Below are positions 9,701-20,651 of a DNA stretch of 64,000 nucleotides, piece by piece. Position 1 is the first letter of the stretch, and every line of letters begins with the position of its first letter. The position numbers were made by a program, and so were the translations under genes. A model generated the notes under the pieces. The model worked only from the letters and a program-made list of their open reading frames with translations. It ran no database searches and had not been told where the DNA came from. Source of the DNA: Triatoma infestans (lineage: Eukaryota > Arthropoda > Insecta > Hemiptera > Reduviidae); the NCBI GenBank assembly GCA_011037195.1, contig JAAEAF010004323.1, forward strand, positions 1-64,000, written 5' to 3'.

Positions 9701-10925
9701 TTTAACCCGTCAAGTGCGGATACGCACAGCTAGTATTATTAAATTTTCTAAAAAAAAAAAAAAAGTTACACATGCGTGTTATTTTAAGTATATAAAGCTT
9801 TGAAGTACCTATGTTAAATAAGTTATTTCTTTTAGTTGTGTGCCCATATAGTGTTAAGAGGGTATACATAGTGTATGTGCAGTATTGCTATGTGTTTGGA
9901 GAGTTGTGTACGTGTTTTGACTGTTGATTTTCCACAGGAATGGGCCATATTTCCAAGGGGTATACAATAAACAGAGGGCGACAAAAGAATTCTAACGTTA
10001 GAATTCCAAACAGATTCAAGTTGATAAGCTATATGGTATGAGAAGAACACCAGTTTGTAAGGAAAACAGTAAAATAAGATAACTGGTTTACCTATATATT
10101 GTTTAACTATGTCTAGGCTAGTATCAATAGTAAAAATCTTATAATACTATCACATTTATATTTTCTATTTATTTTATAATTTAATTTGTGGTGGGCCTAG
10201 TGTCACTAATGATTTGTATTATAACCCATACAGCTTGCCAGTTTTATTCCAGTCTAACTGACTATAGTGTACTATTTATAAAATACTATGATTTATTTCA
10301 CTTCTGTCAAGGTTTACGTGGGTGTCTCGACATAGTTTTGTAAATTAAGTAATATTTTGTGAATATTAAATTCGTTTGATGTTTTCACAAGGAATGCAAT
10401 ATAAATATTATTTCCTTCATAATATTAAGTGTTGTTCTTTACACTATTTACAGACATCTAATTTTATATTAATACTCTTATAAAAAGTAACCAGGTCATT
10501 TAGTCGGCAATTCATTTATTGGATGCAGCATTTCTCTGCAACGTTTCTGAATGAAGTTAAAAATAGTTCTAAGAATTTGTATTGAATAAACAGTTACTTT
10601 CAATTCATTCTTTGAATTGTCAGGAGGGGATACAATTCCATTGTGAAACATAAACGACATTCTTTTACTGCTGTACTCACAATTCTAATTGAGATACTGT
10701 TCTGTAAATATTTCAAAAATTCATAGAATTACTCGTTAGATAAAAGCTCAGATATTATACAACATTGAAGGACCCAATCAAATCGGCCAAATTTTTGAAA
10801 ATATTTCTTTAAGTTGGATGCTATAATGAAGTTTACATTAACTTAAATTAACTTACAATTCTCTAACTTACAATTCAGGACAACAACGTTTTTAAGGATA
10901 GAATTTAATAGGAATTAATTATATT
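9701..10925. other. AT-rich intergenic DNA, no gene seen
   Basis: No recognisable domain. The 72-codon frame on the - strand at 9832-10050 has no known motif. Confidence 0.5.
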
Positions 10926-11225
10926 TAAAGTTTTCCTAACAGAAAACTGAAGTTCTTCTGATATGCTTATAGACTTGGCTATCTCATACACCTTTAATCG
11001 TCAATCATCTAGAATCGTATTATGTATCTTCTCTATATTTTCTTCGATAGTTGCAGTTTTTGGCCTTCCTTCATGGATCATCTTCAATCGATGTACGACC
11101 ACATTTAAACTCAGCTGCCCATTTTTTTACTGTTGATAACAAAGATGCATACTCCTTATATACTTTTCCAATTTTGGAAGATACAGCTCACAATTATAGC
11201 ACTAAGACATTAGGTCATATAATTC
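10926..11225 (-). pseudogene. Mariner-family transposase N-terminal relic, opposite orientation
   Basis: The - strand encodes AAEFKCGRTSIEDD-P-EGRPKTATIEENIEK, then RLKVYEIAKSISISEE, the mariner helix-turn-helix region. It matches both halves of the relic at 7740-9700 but is uninterrupted, showing the original continuity. No catalytic domain remains. The pair forms inverted copies about 3 kb apart. Confidence 0.7.
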
Positions 11226-11754
11226 ACCAAAATTTCTTACATTAACTAAGTTGCATATGTTTCAGGAAAAAAATCGGAACAAGTAATCAAAGACATGCCT
11301 ATAATAAATCTACAAAGAGTTTGCTGCACTTAAGTGTCCCTTATCTTGGAAGAAAAGAATAGAAAGAAGTGGAAGAGGATGCAGAGCTATATAGTAATAC
11401 ATGAACTTGCTGGGTTTTTTCCACTATATTAATAGTCGCAGCATGTAGAAGCAAATACTAGTCCTTAATGTTAATATGTTAATTTTTTTTCCCCAGCCCT
11501 CAGTAAAAACTAAAAATCATTAATGTGCATACAAAACCACAAACAATACATAAATAAAGTTACTCATATAAGAGATGAAGAAAGAGTCATAGGTCAGTTG
11601 TCTTTTAATAAAATTTCTTGAGAAACAGGGAATTCCTTGGGAAAGATAAGGAACAGATTTATTTTTATTTTCACTTATTGTTTGCTATAAAAGGAGTATA
11701 GCCTAGTCAAATTTGATTTTTACTGATACACATGTTTTAAAAAAACCCCTGGAC
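11226..11754. other. AT-rich spacer, no gene seen
   Basis: No domain, repeat boundary or RNA signature recognised. Confidence 0.45.
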
Positions 11755-12030
11755 ACGGACAAAATGTTTTCGGTGAAAGGTTTCTCTCTCACGCACATTC
11801 TTCGTCTCTCTCTCTCAATACGTGTGTGTGGGTCTGTGTATAACTATGTAGTTTGTGTAAACAAAATATCCCAAAACGGAAAGAATCGCAGGAGCCACAC
11901 AAACTTGATATTAACTTGGGATCCTGCCAACGGTTATGGTCAAAATTTCTGAATCGGTATTGCGAATTTACTGGATTTTGTTTTTCATTTTTATGCGATT
12001 TTATCCAAAAATTTTACCTCAAACTTCATA
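11755..12030 (+). repeat. Dispersed repeat, family S, copy 1
   Basis: A CT-rich start, then TGTGTAAACAAAATATCCCA, CCACACAAACTTGATATTAA and TTATCCAAAAATTTTACC blocks. The same order of blocks, diverged, is found on the opposite strand at about 57330-57600 (TTTTGATATATTTTGTTC). The layout resembles family R. Open frames here are products of the repeat. Confidence 0.45.
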
Positions 12031-12078
12031 TACTATCATCAGAGATATTTTCCATGATAGCCTGCTTCCTTTTGTGGT

Positions 12079-12116
12079 CATCGACCAGTTTCGGGCGTTT
12101 GCCCATCATCAGGATG
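12079..12116 (-). ncRNA. Hammerhead-ribozyme-like motif 2
   Basis: Read on the - strand: stem I CATC, core CTGATGA (12106-12112), one extra T, stem II GGGC-AAAC-GCCC, core GAAA (12089-12092), ACTGGT (near-palindromic stem III, ACCGGT in the sister arm) overlapping cleavage triplet GUC, then stem I GATG. All core boxes, both stems and a canonical GUC are present. The layout is a minimal type I hammerhead that would need dimerisation through stem III. Activity is not shown. Confidence 0.5.
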
Positions 12117-12196
12117 TTTTTGTCTCAAAACAGTGTGATAACCTCAACTAAATTTGCTCTATGCAAGTCTATGTTGTCACATTGTTTTGACAAAAA

Positions 12197-12240
12197 CATC
12201 CTGATGATCGGGACGAACGCCCGAAACCGGTTAATGACCA
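12197..12240 (+). ncRNA. Degenerate hammerhead-like core in the right arm of fold-back 2
   Basis: CATC, CTGATGA (12201-12207), a stem II region with one inserted base (TCGGGACGAACGCCC), GAAA (12223-12226), palindromic ACCGGT and a GUU triplet. The downstream AATG no longer pairs fully with CATC. Confidence 0.35.
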
Positions 12241-12580
12241 CAAAAAGAAGCTGGCTATCATGGAAAATATCTCTGATGCTTTCCAGTTCTGAGGAGTCAA
12301 CCACAACATTCATATACTATACTATTCATATATTAATATAGTCATATTAATTTTATTTGAACAATTTTTCTGAGAAGATTGATTTTAGATAATTAGATTT
12401 CACTCTTCTAATTCACTCGTCTGAGGAAAGTTACAATACAGATAAAACGTATCATTTTTTTCTTTGGAAATATTTTTCCAGAAAAATGATCTTCATGAGT
12501 TCTGGAGAATCTGTGTCGTTAGATTTTTAATGTTTTTATGTTTTAGTTTATGGGTTTTTTATAATTGCTTCAAACGGCAT

Positions 12581-13573
12581 AATTCTTGATTCTATCTCCC
12601 AATCGGCTTTGCTGTATATGTCAGAAATATGGGGCTGTAAGTACGGGAATGTCGTTGAACGTGGGCAGTTGTCTTTTTTTAAAAAGCTCCTTCACTTGCC
12701 GATAACCATCCCAGATTATTATGTAAGAGTAGAGACTGGCAAGAGCTATGTTCAGTTGAAGATATTTAAAAAAATGGTTAAATGGTGGATATCTCTCTGG
12801 AAGATGCCGAACGAGAGAATTCCAAAAATATGTTTTAACAGACTAATAGCTCTCTCGGACAAGTATAGCTTTCCATTTAATTGGACGTATGAAATGAGAA
12901 CCAGCCTTTGCCTTATAGGTGCCGATATCTTTGGTCTTCGCAGGATCCAAATATCATTCAAACTAAATATAATGACCTGGTCTATGCATTTAAAAGTAAT
13001 CTATTATCCAAAGATCTAGATAGAATTTTTAATTCATCCTACAACCCATATTATAGACTAATTGCTCCCTCCGCTTTACATTTCAAATTTTTATCACTTC
13101 ATGAACATATAAATAAGATTAGAATAATCTCTCAAATTAGACTAACCTCCATAACTTATACAAGGATATATATTAATAACTTAAAATATGTTTTTAATAA
13201 TGGTAATTGCCCTTATTGTTTCTCTACAGAAAAAGATAATCTAATTCATTTGTCGTTAAAGTGTAAATTTTTACATGTCTTAGAAATAAGTATATATCAA
13301 AAATATATAAATCACAAACACTGACCCTGATGAATTCATACTTGCCAATCTGTTAAATATCACCTCAGTCAAACATTTGAATGATTTTTATCTATTCATT
13401 GTAAACAGTTTAAAATTAAGAAATAAGGACTAATCATATTTTGTATTAGTTTAATTTTTATTTTATAACTATTATAATTTATATTTGTACATTGTATTCT
13501 TTCTAATGTACTAAGATTACAGCAACTCCCTACAATAAGCTAATCGCTTAGGTGTAGGAATAAATAAATAATA
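12581..13573 (+). mobile_element. 5'-truncated LINE, C-terminal post-RT region, copy 1
   Basis: The first frame (12588-13019) begins ISQSALLYMSEIWG, the segment after the RT thumb in many insect LINEs, then FKKLLHLP. A frameshift near 12960 moves to the next frame (to 13322), which carries RLTSITYTRIY and the Cys-His motif CPYC...H..KC (C-x2-C, H, C). The 3' UTR ends in AATAAATAAATAA (about 13558-13571). RT and endonuclease are missing. A related fragment lies at 17660-18352. The clade is not resolved. Confidence 0.65.
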
Positions 13574-13606
13574 TAGTTGCTGCCTTCTGAACTAAAATGC
13601 AATTAT

Positions 13607-14043
13607 AATGAGATGTTTACACGGCAATGTCCAGAGGAGTTTTTTTAAAAAAAAAAAAAATAATTCTTTGTTGTTCTACGTTTCGGGTACCATCGATGCC
13701 CCTTCTTCAGGAGATCTGCAAAATTTATTAGTGAATGAGTTACATTTTTTTAAAGTATTGTATGGAAGAAAGAGTGTATAGATTTATAACAAATAAAAAA
13801 AAGAATTTTAATTAAAGAAATATTAACAGAACAGATTGAGCATATTAAAAACAAGAAATTATAACATAGAAGTGTCAGTTAATTAAACGAAATAACATTA
13901 AAAATAAGAGAAAGTAAAAAAGATAGAGATAGCTTTAGAGTAACAGAAGTGCACCAATGGTACCCGAAACGTAGACCAACTTAGAATTCTTTTTTTTTTT
14001 TTTAAAAAACTCCTTTGGCCATTGCCGCATAAACATCTCATTT
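13607..14043. repeat. Fold-back repeat 3: ~95-bp arms, ~250-bp spacer
   Basis: The left arm (13607-13703) reads AATGAGATGTTTACACGGCA, then AGAGGAGT and a T/A run, then CTACGTTTCGGGTACCAT. The right arm (13951-14043) is its reverse complement, ending GCCGCATAAACATCTCATT. The spacer is AT-rich and ends with a family R-like AAGAGAAAGTAAAAA at about 13908. Confidence 0.8.
13670..13716 (-). ncRNA. Hammerhead-ribozyme-like motif 3
   Basis: On the - strand: CTGAAGA (13704-13710), one extra A, GGG-loop-CCC stem II whose loop holds the self-complementary ATCGAT, GAAA (13681-13684), ACGT with triplet GUA. Only two pairs of stem I are clear, so this copy is weaker than motifs 1 and 2. The sister arm (about 13954) keeps GGTACCCGAAACGTAG but has lost CTGAAGA. 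Confidence 0.35.
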
Positions 14044-15537
14044 TAAGGCTTGACGATTTGAAAACCATTAAAAAATAAAATTACATTGTTACCTGACAAG
14101 TCTCTTAACCAACAAGTATCTCCTCCCCACCACTCACCTTATATTAGGGCATCTAAACTTTCATGTAAATATTCCAACTTTCAAAAAAATTCATCTTTTT
14201 TATTGCAAATGGTAATAAAAGAAAATGTTGAGCAGAGATGTATGTGATACTGGATCCATGACATCCGTCCGTCTACTCCGTCCATGACATGTGACCAGTA
14301 GTTGAACACCTAAAAAAATAAGCATTACTTTACATTTTTTGTTTTTGGTAAGAGAAAGTGTTTTATATTACCCACCAGAGGTTTTTTTTTCTTTTGTTGC
14401 TAAATTTGAGAATATATCTAAAATGAATACAACAGTCAATGTTAATAATAAACTAATTATTTCAAATATGCATAAGTCATTGTAAAGACATTTTATCCAG
14501 ACTGCCTTATATACTGAATTATGCAAGAAATTTACATTTAGTTTAATTGCTTATTATTTTCTTCATTGTGCATTCAGTTGAAATATTATTAGTATAATGG
14601 TACAATGTAATAAAAGTCAATCTTATTTTTTTAGTTAATAGATTTAGAATGAAGTATTCTTTATATTTATTAAATAAAAATAAATAAATAGAAGATGCTT
14701 TATTGTAAGTTTGAAATTGATTTAAATTCAAAAATCAATTATTAATTTTCTGGAATTTACACACAAAATTCTTTTAGTTTCTTCACCGTCCGCAGATAGT
14801 ATAGCTGTTTAGTATTAGTCATTTACAATATTGTGTCAGATTTCCTTCATAAAATATTGTTAATTTAATGCATAGGAATATAAATTCCCTTAAATTTCTT
14901 GGCTATATTGTACAAAATATTCTGAAAATAACTTTCAATTACTATCAGTATAAAAATATCCTGGTTAAAAACTGATTACCTAAATGAAAATATTATAATG
15001 AATGAGATATTCTATTAAACAAAATTATAATAAAATATATTAAGTAATCCACTATCAATTTTTATTTATTTAATATGTGGTATGTATAAGTATATATATT
15101 TGTTAGTAGAGTAAAAGGTTGGTTAGAGAAGGAAGTTGTGGGTGAGTTATGCTGAATTATATGAACAAACAAGGTAGATCAGTTGTTGAGATTCAGGGCA
15201 TGTACATGGAAGCTGCTTGCTCGTGCGAGATGGCTTCACCTGCAGGCCTCGCTAAACAGTCCCTTTACCTCCTACATCAGCCCCACTATTCTCTTAACAT
15301 TTTCAACAACTTTTATCTCGAAATTTTAATATTAATAAATTCCTAAAATGATTCCATAACTTTAAACTTAATTTTTATTGTTATGTTCGCTATAAAATTA
15401 AACTGCTAATGTCATTAATATTATTTTGATATTTAAGTAAATTTGTCAGTAATTTTCCTTTACGTTAAACGTTTTTGCTTTTTATTATTACTTAACAGGA
15501 AATATTAGGAACAAGTAAAATTTTCTAAAGAAAAAAA
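14044..15537. other. AT-rich DNA, no gene seen
   Basis: A family R-like AAGAGAAAGTG trace occurs at 14348. The 64-codon frame at 15149-15346 has two nearby Cys codons but no family I recognise. Confidence 0.45.
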
Positions 15538-16110
15538 TCTGATGTGAAACGCTCACACGACTTTCGCCTACTGTACAGTTATAAATGTTAATCAAACTAA
15601 TAATTCTTACAAGATGTTAGTCGACTTCAACAGGATCTAAACTTAATTAACTACTTTTTTGAGGAAAGCTTATCCTTACCCCTAAAAACTTTCTTGGAAA
15701 AAGGTTTCAAAAAAAGTGCACGGCCTCTGTAATCATAGTTATAATACCAAATTTAATGAAATTAGTGTTTTATGGAGAAAATCGCTGAAAACTGAAAAAA
15801 AATGTTCAGTAAAAACCCACTTATGGTCAACTCATTATTTTTTCAAAAACTGAATTTTGTCAACATATTTAATTCTGATTAATATTATTTAAATCAATGA
15901 GCCGAAACATAAGCTGAAATACCACTTCAGAGGAAAACATAACCTCCTCCCTTTTTCCATCAAAAGTAACCTTTTTCCTGGAGAAATATTTCAAATAAAA
16001 AGTTGTAGATAGATAGATAGAAGAAGATGAACGTAGTTTCAAGAAAATAGGAGCTTCTGATTCTCTTACTTTAAAGAAAACAGGAGCTTCCGAAATCTCT
16101 TACTAGAGTA
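15538..16110 (-). repeat. Family R, copy 4
   Basis: Starts with the reverse complement of the hairpin end (ATCTGATGTGAAACGCTCAC) and contains AAAATCGCTGAAAACTGAAA, AACATAACCTCCTCCC and AAGTTGTAGAT blocks in family order. It ends in short GATTCTCTTACT repeats at about 16055-16110. Confidence 0.65.
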
Positions 16111-16244
16111 AGATAAAGCAAAAATTCTTTGAACATACGAGTATAGTCTTTATTAAATCCATTCAATAAATTCGCTCTTGCGGTTAACAGTTTTTCTAGT
16201 CAATATTTTCGAAATGCCACTTCATTATGGCAACATATCTGTGT

Positions 16245-16388
16245 AGCATTAGTTATTCGGCGAAGGATTTTGGGCTGTAAGGATTTAAGGCGGTAGATAT
16301 TAGAGTAATTGACTGAGCCCCTTGTTCGAACCCATAAGGCCACGATTCTTACAGGCCTTCTATATCAGAACTTTGTTGTTCAATGTTA
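16245..16388 (+). repeat. tRNA-derived SINE-like unit, copy 1
   Basis: A 144-bp unit with a box A-like segment (GGATTTAAGGCGGTAGA) and a box B-like TGTTCGAACCC at 16323-16333, spaced as in a tRNA-derived RNA polymerase III promoter. A 140-bp copy at 16886-17025 differs by a 4-bp indel and very few substitutions. Confidence 0.55.
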
Positions 16389-16507
16389 TAAGGCGAGTGG
16401 TCCCCTACTATTATATTGATCAGGGTAGGGCAAGATGTCGATCGCAATCCATCCATCGGTGGACTTTTGGAGTAACCGCGCGGCTCATAACGTTTGATTT
16501 AGGTAAA

Positions 16508-16509
<2 letters not shown>

Positions 16510-16562
<53 letters not shown>
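16510..16562 (+). repeat. 53-base homopolymer T run
   Basis: An uninterrupted T run just after SINE copy 1 and about 100 bp of unique sequence. It could be the A tail of a - strand retroposon or an assembly-sensitive homopolymer. The exact length may be unreliable. Confidence 0.8.
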
Positions 16563-16564
<2 letters not shown>

Positions 16565-16885
16565 TAATTTATTTGAAATTTACCTCAGCAAAAGCAAAGC
16601 TACTGTAACTAATAAATAATGTGATAAAGGAGACGTGAGAGGAGTCATCAATCCAAATAAATTATTTAATTTAGTGATCTTCATCGCCGAGGAAATAACG
16701 CTGTCAGCGCCGTTTGTATCGTCGAGTGGGGTTTCCAGAAAGGGATAAGGTTGAGAGGTGATGAATTAGAGGATTAGGATGACCAGAGAGGAAAGAATGA
16801 AATTTTGTATAGCAAGATGAGATTATGTCTTTAATAAATTTTATATAAGCCATTGTGGATGGTTCTATTGGAGAAATTAGTGTGG

Positions 16886-17025
16886 AGCATTAGTTATTCG
16901 GCGAAGGATTTTGGGCTGTAAGGATTTAAGGCGATATTAGAGTAATTGACTGAGCCCCATGTTCGAACCCATAAGGCCACGATTCTTACAGGCCTTCTAT
17001 ATCAGAACTTTGTTGTTCAATGTTA
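16886..17025 (+). repeat. tRNA-derived SINE-like unit, copy 2
   Basis: Near-identical to 16245-16388 in the same orientation, with box B-like GTTCGAACCC at 16961-16970. Homology starts at AGCATTAGTTATTCGGCG and stops at TTCAATGTTA in both copies. Confidence 0.55.
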
Positions 17026-17029
17026 GTTT

Positions 17030-17400
17030 TGTTCATTTGTCAAGAACGTCTTTTAGAATTCCTTACACGTCTGCTTGTCAATGTAGAATCCCAGGTAAGG
17101 AAGTGCAGTCTGATATAAGTATCAGATAATTGGTTCGTCAAAGAGTGAACGTAGATTTTGGAGTTTTTGAAGTTGACTGGTATTTTCCATTGCCCTAACC
17201 AATGTTTAAGAGAAAGCAAATGATGGGTGAATTGAATGATGGGTGAATTGTACAGCATCAATATGTGGAGAAAGAATGGCTATGTTATCTGATTAAGTGA
17301 AAATTGTGAGTGTGACTGTAAGTAGCAATGTTGGAAATGTAAATAATGAAAATTATTGGTCCAAGAATACTATACTGTGGAATTCCGGCCTCACAAGATA
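17030..17400 (-). pseudogene. Jockey-like reverse transcriptase fragment
   Basis: The - strand gives GIPQYSILGPIIF (compare the LINE RT motif G-PQGS-LGP), then a region ending in LKHWLGQWKIPVNFKNSKIY, which matches the L-W---W-I-VN--K segment after the catalytic Asp pair. The YADD segment itself is lost. Stops and shifts throughout. Confidence 0.55.
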
Positions 17401-17659
17401 AAGAGAACAATATATTGTTTTCTGAGTTACGCAGAAATATCTATTGAACAGATAAGACATTATAATTAGATAGTAAGTATGAGGAATTATTTGTAAAATC
17501 ATCTTTAGTAAAAATTCCTGAGCAAATTATTGAGAGAAGGCAGCTGAAGTGGTTCTGACATCCCGTTTAACTGGGTGGTTCTTGTGAGAGAAATGCTTTA
17601 TTCTATAGGAGCACAGTACATCTGGGAGGCACAACATGCGGTCGTGGTCTGTAATAACT

Positions 17660-18352
17660 TAAAAAATCTTTCTCTAAACTGACGTCAATAAAGTACTCAA
17701 CTCTTCATATAACATCTTCTATAGATTAATATGTCCTTTGACTAATGGTAGTTCATATGTGAATATTAGGTGCAATATCATTAACACCAGATTGATAGCT
17801 CAAATTAGAGTAGCGTGATCGTTAACCCAGGATTTTTTATAATGGAATAGCCCATTTATTTGATCCTAAAAGAGTTGTTTTACTTAAAGCGGAGGGCAAA
17901 AATGATAATATCATGCACTTTATTTTGGAATGCCCTTATTACAAGTGTTTGAGAAGGAGGTGTTTAAATAGGTATTTACCTTCACACAGTTCTTATGTTT
18001 TTGTTAACTTACTAGATATAGAAAATAAAGAAAAGATAACCACTTATTTTATTTTATCTCTGAGGCTTTGGAGGAAAGATATACACAGATTTATAAAGGC
18101 ATTATTTAATACCTACGAGGAGATCCCTCAAACTCCTTCCCTGAAATAATTTGTATAAATGAATAAAGTCTATTTAAATCATTGTTACTATCTACTTTAT
18201 TTATCAAGTATTTAATATTATTTTATTACTTTGAAGAATTAGCTGTAATGTTTGTAATGTTTCTTCTTATAATGTTTGTATTTTTTGTTCAGCTTTCGGC
18301 AGAGGTCAAACTCTTGCCATAGAAATGTCTAGTTTCTTTAGGCAATAAATGA
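17660..18352 (+). mobile_element. 5'-truncated LINE, C-terminal post-RT region, copy 2
   Basis: Decayed coding sequence resembling 12.9-13.3 kb: an FYRLICPLTNGS-like block, TRLIAQIRVA, then HFILECPYYKCLRRRC (end of the Cys-His motif) and a 78-codon open tail at 17913-18149. It ends near GGCAATAAATGAATAAATATT. Confidence 0.55.
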
Positions 18353-18899
18353 ATAAATATTGAATGAAATTTCTCAAGAAATGTTTCAAGCAATTGGACC
18401 AGCCATTTCAAGAGATTTTGAAGCTGCTTTCAAAAATATATCCAATAAAATAATTCAATCGAATACCAACAAATGAAATTAGCCCGTAAATTTTATTGAC
18501 AAGATTTAGAAAAAAGTTCTTAAACTGTATGTTGGTAGTTACATATAAATGCTTATAAAAATAATGAATATATAGGATGGATTACTATTTGAATCTATCT
18601 ATCCTTCAATAGTCTTAAATTTCTCATTTTAACATTGTATCTAAGTTATTACATGCCATAATATCAATATTCGCAGCCCTCTATCGCTTCTAGCTGTAAA
18701 ACAAATGTAAAAAATCTGAACTCTCTCCTGAAAAAGAAAGGAAGGAAAAATATCATATCAAGCATCATTCCAGACAAATATCATGGCAAATAATATGCCA
18801 AGAATTACATATCTTAATAGCTTGCGAAAGAAATATAATGTAGAAAAAAGATGAATAAATGTTTGAATTTTTTTAATTTAATATAATTAATATGTTTAT
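18353..18899. other. AT-rich spacer, no gene seen
   Basis: No domain or repeat family recognised. Confidence 0.45.
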
Positions 18900-19098
18900 T
18901 TATTTCTAGTTTAAAAATGAAGTGTACGCTTTTATTTCAATTATAATGTACATCTTAAGTAATTTTTTCTGATTTTCTCCATAAAAACACCGACGAATTT
19001 CATTGAATTTGGTATACTAACTATAAAGTTTGTCGATTACAATTTCTAAAACTGGATTAAGAGAAATTTATGTGAGTGTTTCACATCAGATTTTTTTT
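18900..19098 (+). repeat. Family R, copy 5 (hairpin-end fragment)
   Basis: Has CCGACGAATTTCATTGAATT, ACTATAAAGTTTGTCGATTA and the terminal TGTGAGTGTTTCACATCAGA plus T run. Only the last ~200 bp of the family is present. Confidence 0.7.
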
Positions 19099-20209
19099 TT
19101 CTAATTAATAACCTAATTAATTAAAATTAGTATATTTGTAGTTATAAACATGGCCACCAGATAACAACACTTACTGAGAAATCAATTTTATTTATGGTTA
19201 TATGGTTTGTCACTAGGTGTCACTACTTCCAAAGATTTTGTTGGAAGTCCAGTACGCTTTCCGTCCCTTGAAGACGTATTTTAAATTATCAAAAAATTTT
19301 TTACATCACAGGATGGCGCTGTGATCGGGTGGCAAATTTTGGAACTACAATGCTATATATCTAGAAGCTTATGCTTTCTAGCGGCAATTATTTGAACTAC
19401 TACAAATTCTAAATTAGGTAAGTGCTGTTACCTGGCGGTTAATTCAGAAACGTTAATTTTATGCGTTTTTAACTATTTCTCTTTCTTTATTTCAACTAAA
19501 ATGTAAAATTTGTATTTTTTCGTTTGATTTATAAGAATAGTCCTAATTTTTAGTATAAACGTCATCTACAACAATTACATTCTTGAAGCAGTGAGAATAA
19601 AAAACTTGTTAGCTCTAGCTTATTTTATGCCTTTAATAAGTATTAAATTATTTGTTAAAGGAGGCTAATTGTGAATCTCAAATTAATGGAGGTATTTTTT
19701 CTTTTATTAAGTTACATTTATTTATTATATTTAATACCGATTTAAAATATTCTTCCAAATAATTGTGAAGGGTGTTCTATTCTGTGACAAATTGTCCTGC
19801 AAATTGCCGTCACAAGCATTGCTACTGGATTATTAGAGAGCTTGCTATATCATACAATACAGTCTTATTTAGGTAAATAGTATAATCCTCAACTCCATTA
19901 TTTATCTGTAATACATGTCCACTAACCGTTTATTTGCAAATGAATTATACAATAAGGGAATGAAGGGTGATGGTTTTGTACCAGATTTCTTTTTCTTAAA
20001 TCGCGGCACGACTAAATAAATTTAGCGATGTCAAATCTAGACTATGAGGGAAAATATAGACTTTGTCAACAGAGCATCATTTTGATCAGGAACATAATTT
20101 TTTTCTTGTAAAATCTTTATTTGAATCTTATTTTTCGCATTATTTTTTGTCTCAAAAGTTTTATTTTCGGGACTTCATCAGTCATCAGTTATTTTAGTGG
20201 GCTTTAGAG
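19099..20209. other. Intergenic DNA, no gene seen
   Basis: AT-rich with a few GGCGCT/GGCGGT islands (19314, 19434). No open frame with a recognisable domain. Confidence 0.45.
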
Positions 20210-20402
20210 AAAAGCATATTGCTAGTGTTCCCCTAAAAAAATGTGGCAAATAAAAGTGTTAAGAATTTATGTGTAGATAGTATTCAAAGTTTAAAGAAAA
20301 TCGTTGCAGCCAATATCGAGAAAATCACGAAAAAGTGAAAAAAAAGTTCAGTAAATTCGCACCATCGGATGGATTTTGCCGTCTATGCAAAAAGTAAATT
20401 CT
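20210..20402 (-). repeat. Family R, copy 6 (internal fragment)
   Basis: Contains AAGAAAATCGTTGCAGCCAA and AAAAGTTCAGTAAATTCGCA, matching the internal part of copies 3 and 7. Confidence 0.55.
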
Positions 20403-20651
20403 GGCAAATTGAATTAATTAACTAGTTTTGTTCTTAATTTGTTTGCAAAGTTAAGCCTTTGCACTTCTATGGCTAGTTGCAGCGCCCGCTGTAGGGTTGC
20501 ATCGCCCCGGGCAAAAAGACAAATTGCCGCCCCTTTATATATATACTACCGATCAGAAGTTTGGGATCAGTAAAAAAATTTAGTTTTATGCATAATACCT
20601 CCCCATTTAAATGGCACCTTTTAAAATAAATATTTTATTAATATAATATAC

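Larger units (their letters stand above)
12037..12278. repeat. Fold-back repeat 2: ~105-bp arms, ~34-bp loop
   Basis: The left arm (12037-~12141) and right arm (~12175-12278) are near-perfect reverse complements, beginning CATCAGAGATATTTTCCATG and ending with its complement. The loop is AT-rich. Each arm carries a hammerhead-like core. A half copy (loop plus right arm) occurs at 36630-36745 and a trace at 43540-43600, so this is a mobile or amplified unit. Open frames called on both strands here arise from the palindrome. Confidence 0.85.

Noticed and set aside
12125..12313. Open frames on both strands at 11853-12341 as a protein gene
   Set aside because: They overlie the palindrome and repeat family S, which explains their length and mutual similarity.
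15149..15346. 64-codon frame as a gene
   Set aside because: No domain, no splice or promoter support and AT-rich surroundings; kept only as a note.
16390..16500. GAGCCGCGCGGTTAC on the - strand as a tRNA gene or SINE head
   Set aside because: Box B is not convincing (GGATTGCGATCGAC) and no cloverleaf can be drawn.
20158..20190. TCATCAG near TTTCGGGAC (- strand CTGATGA...GAAA) as a hammerhead
   Set aside because: Only six bases separate the boxes, so stem II cannot form.
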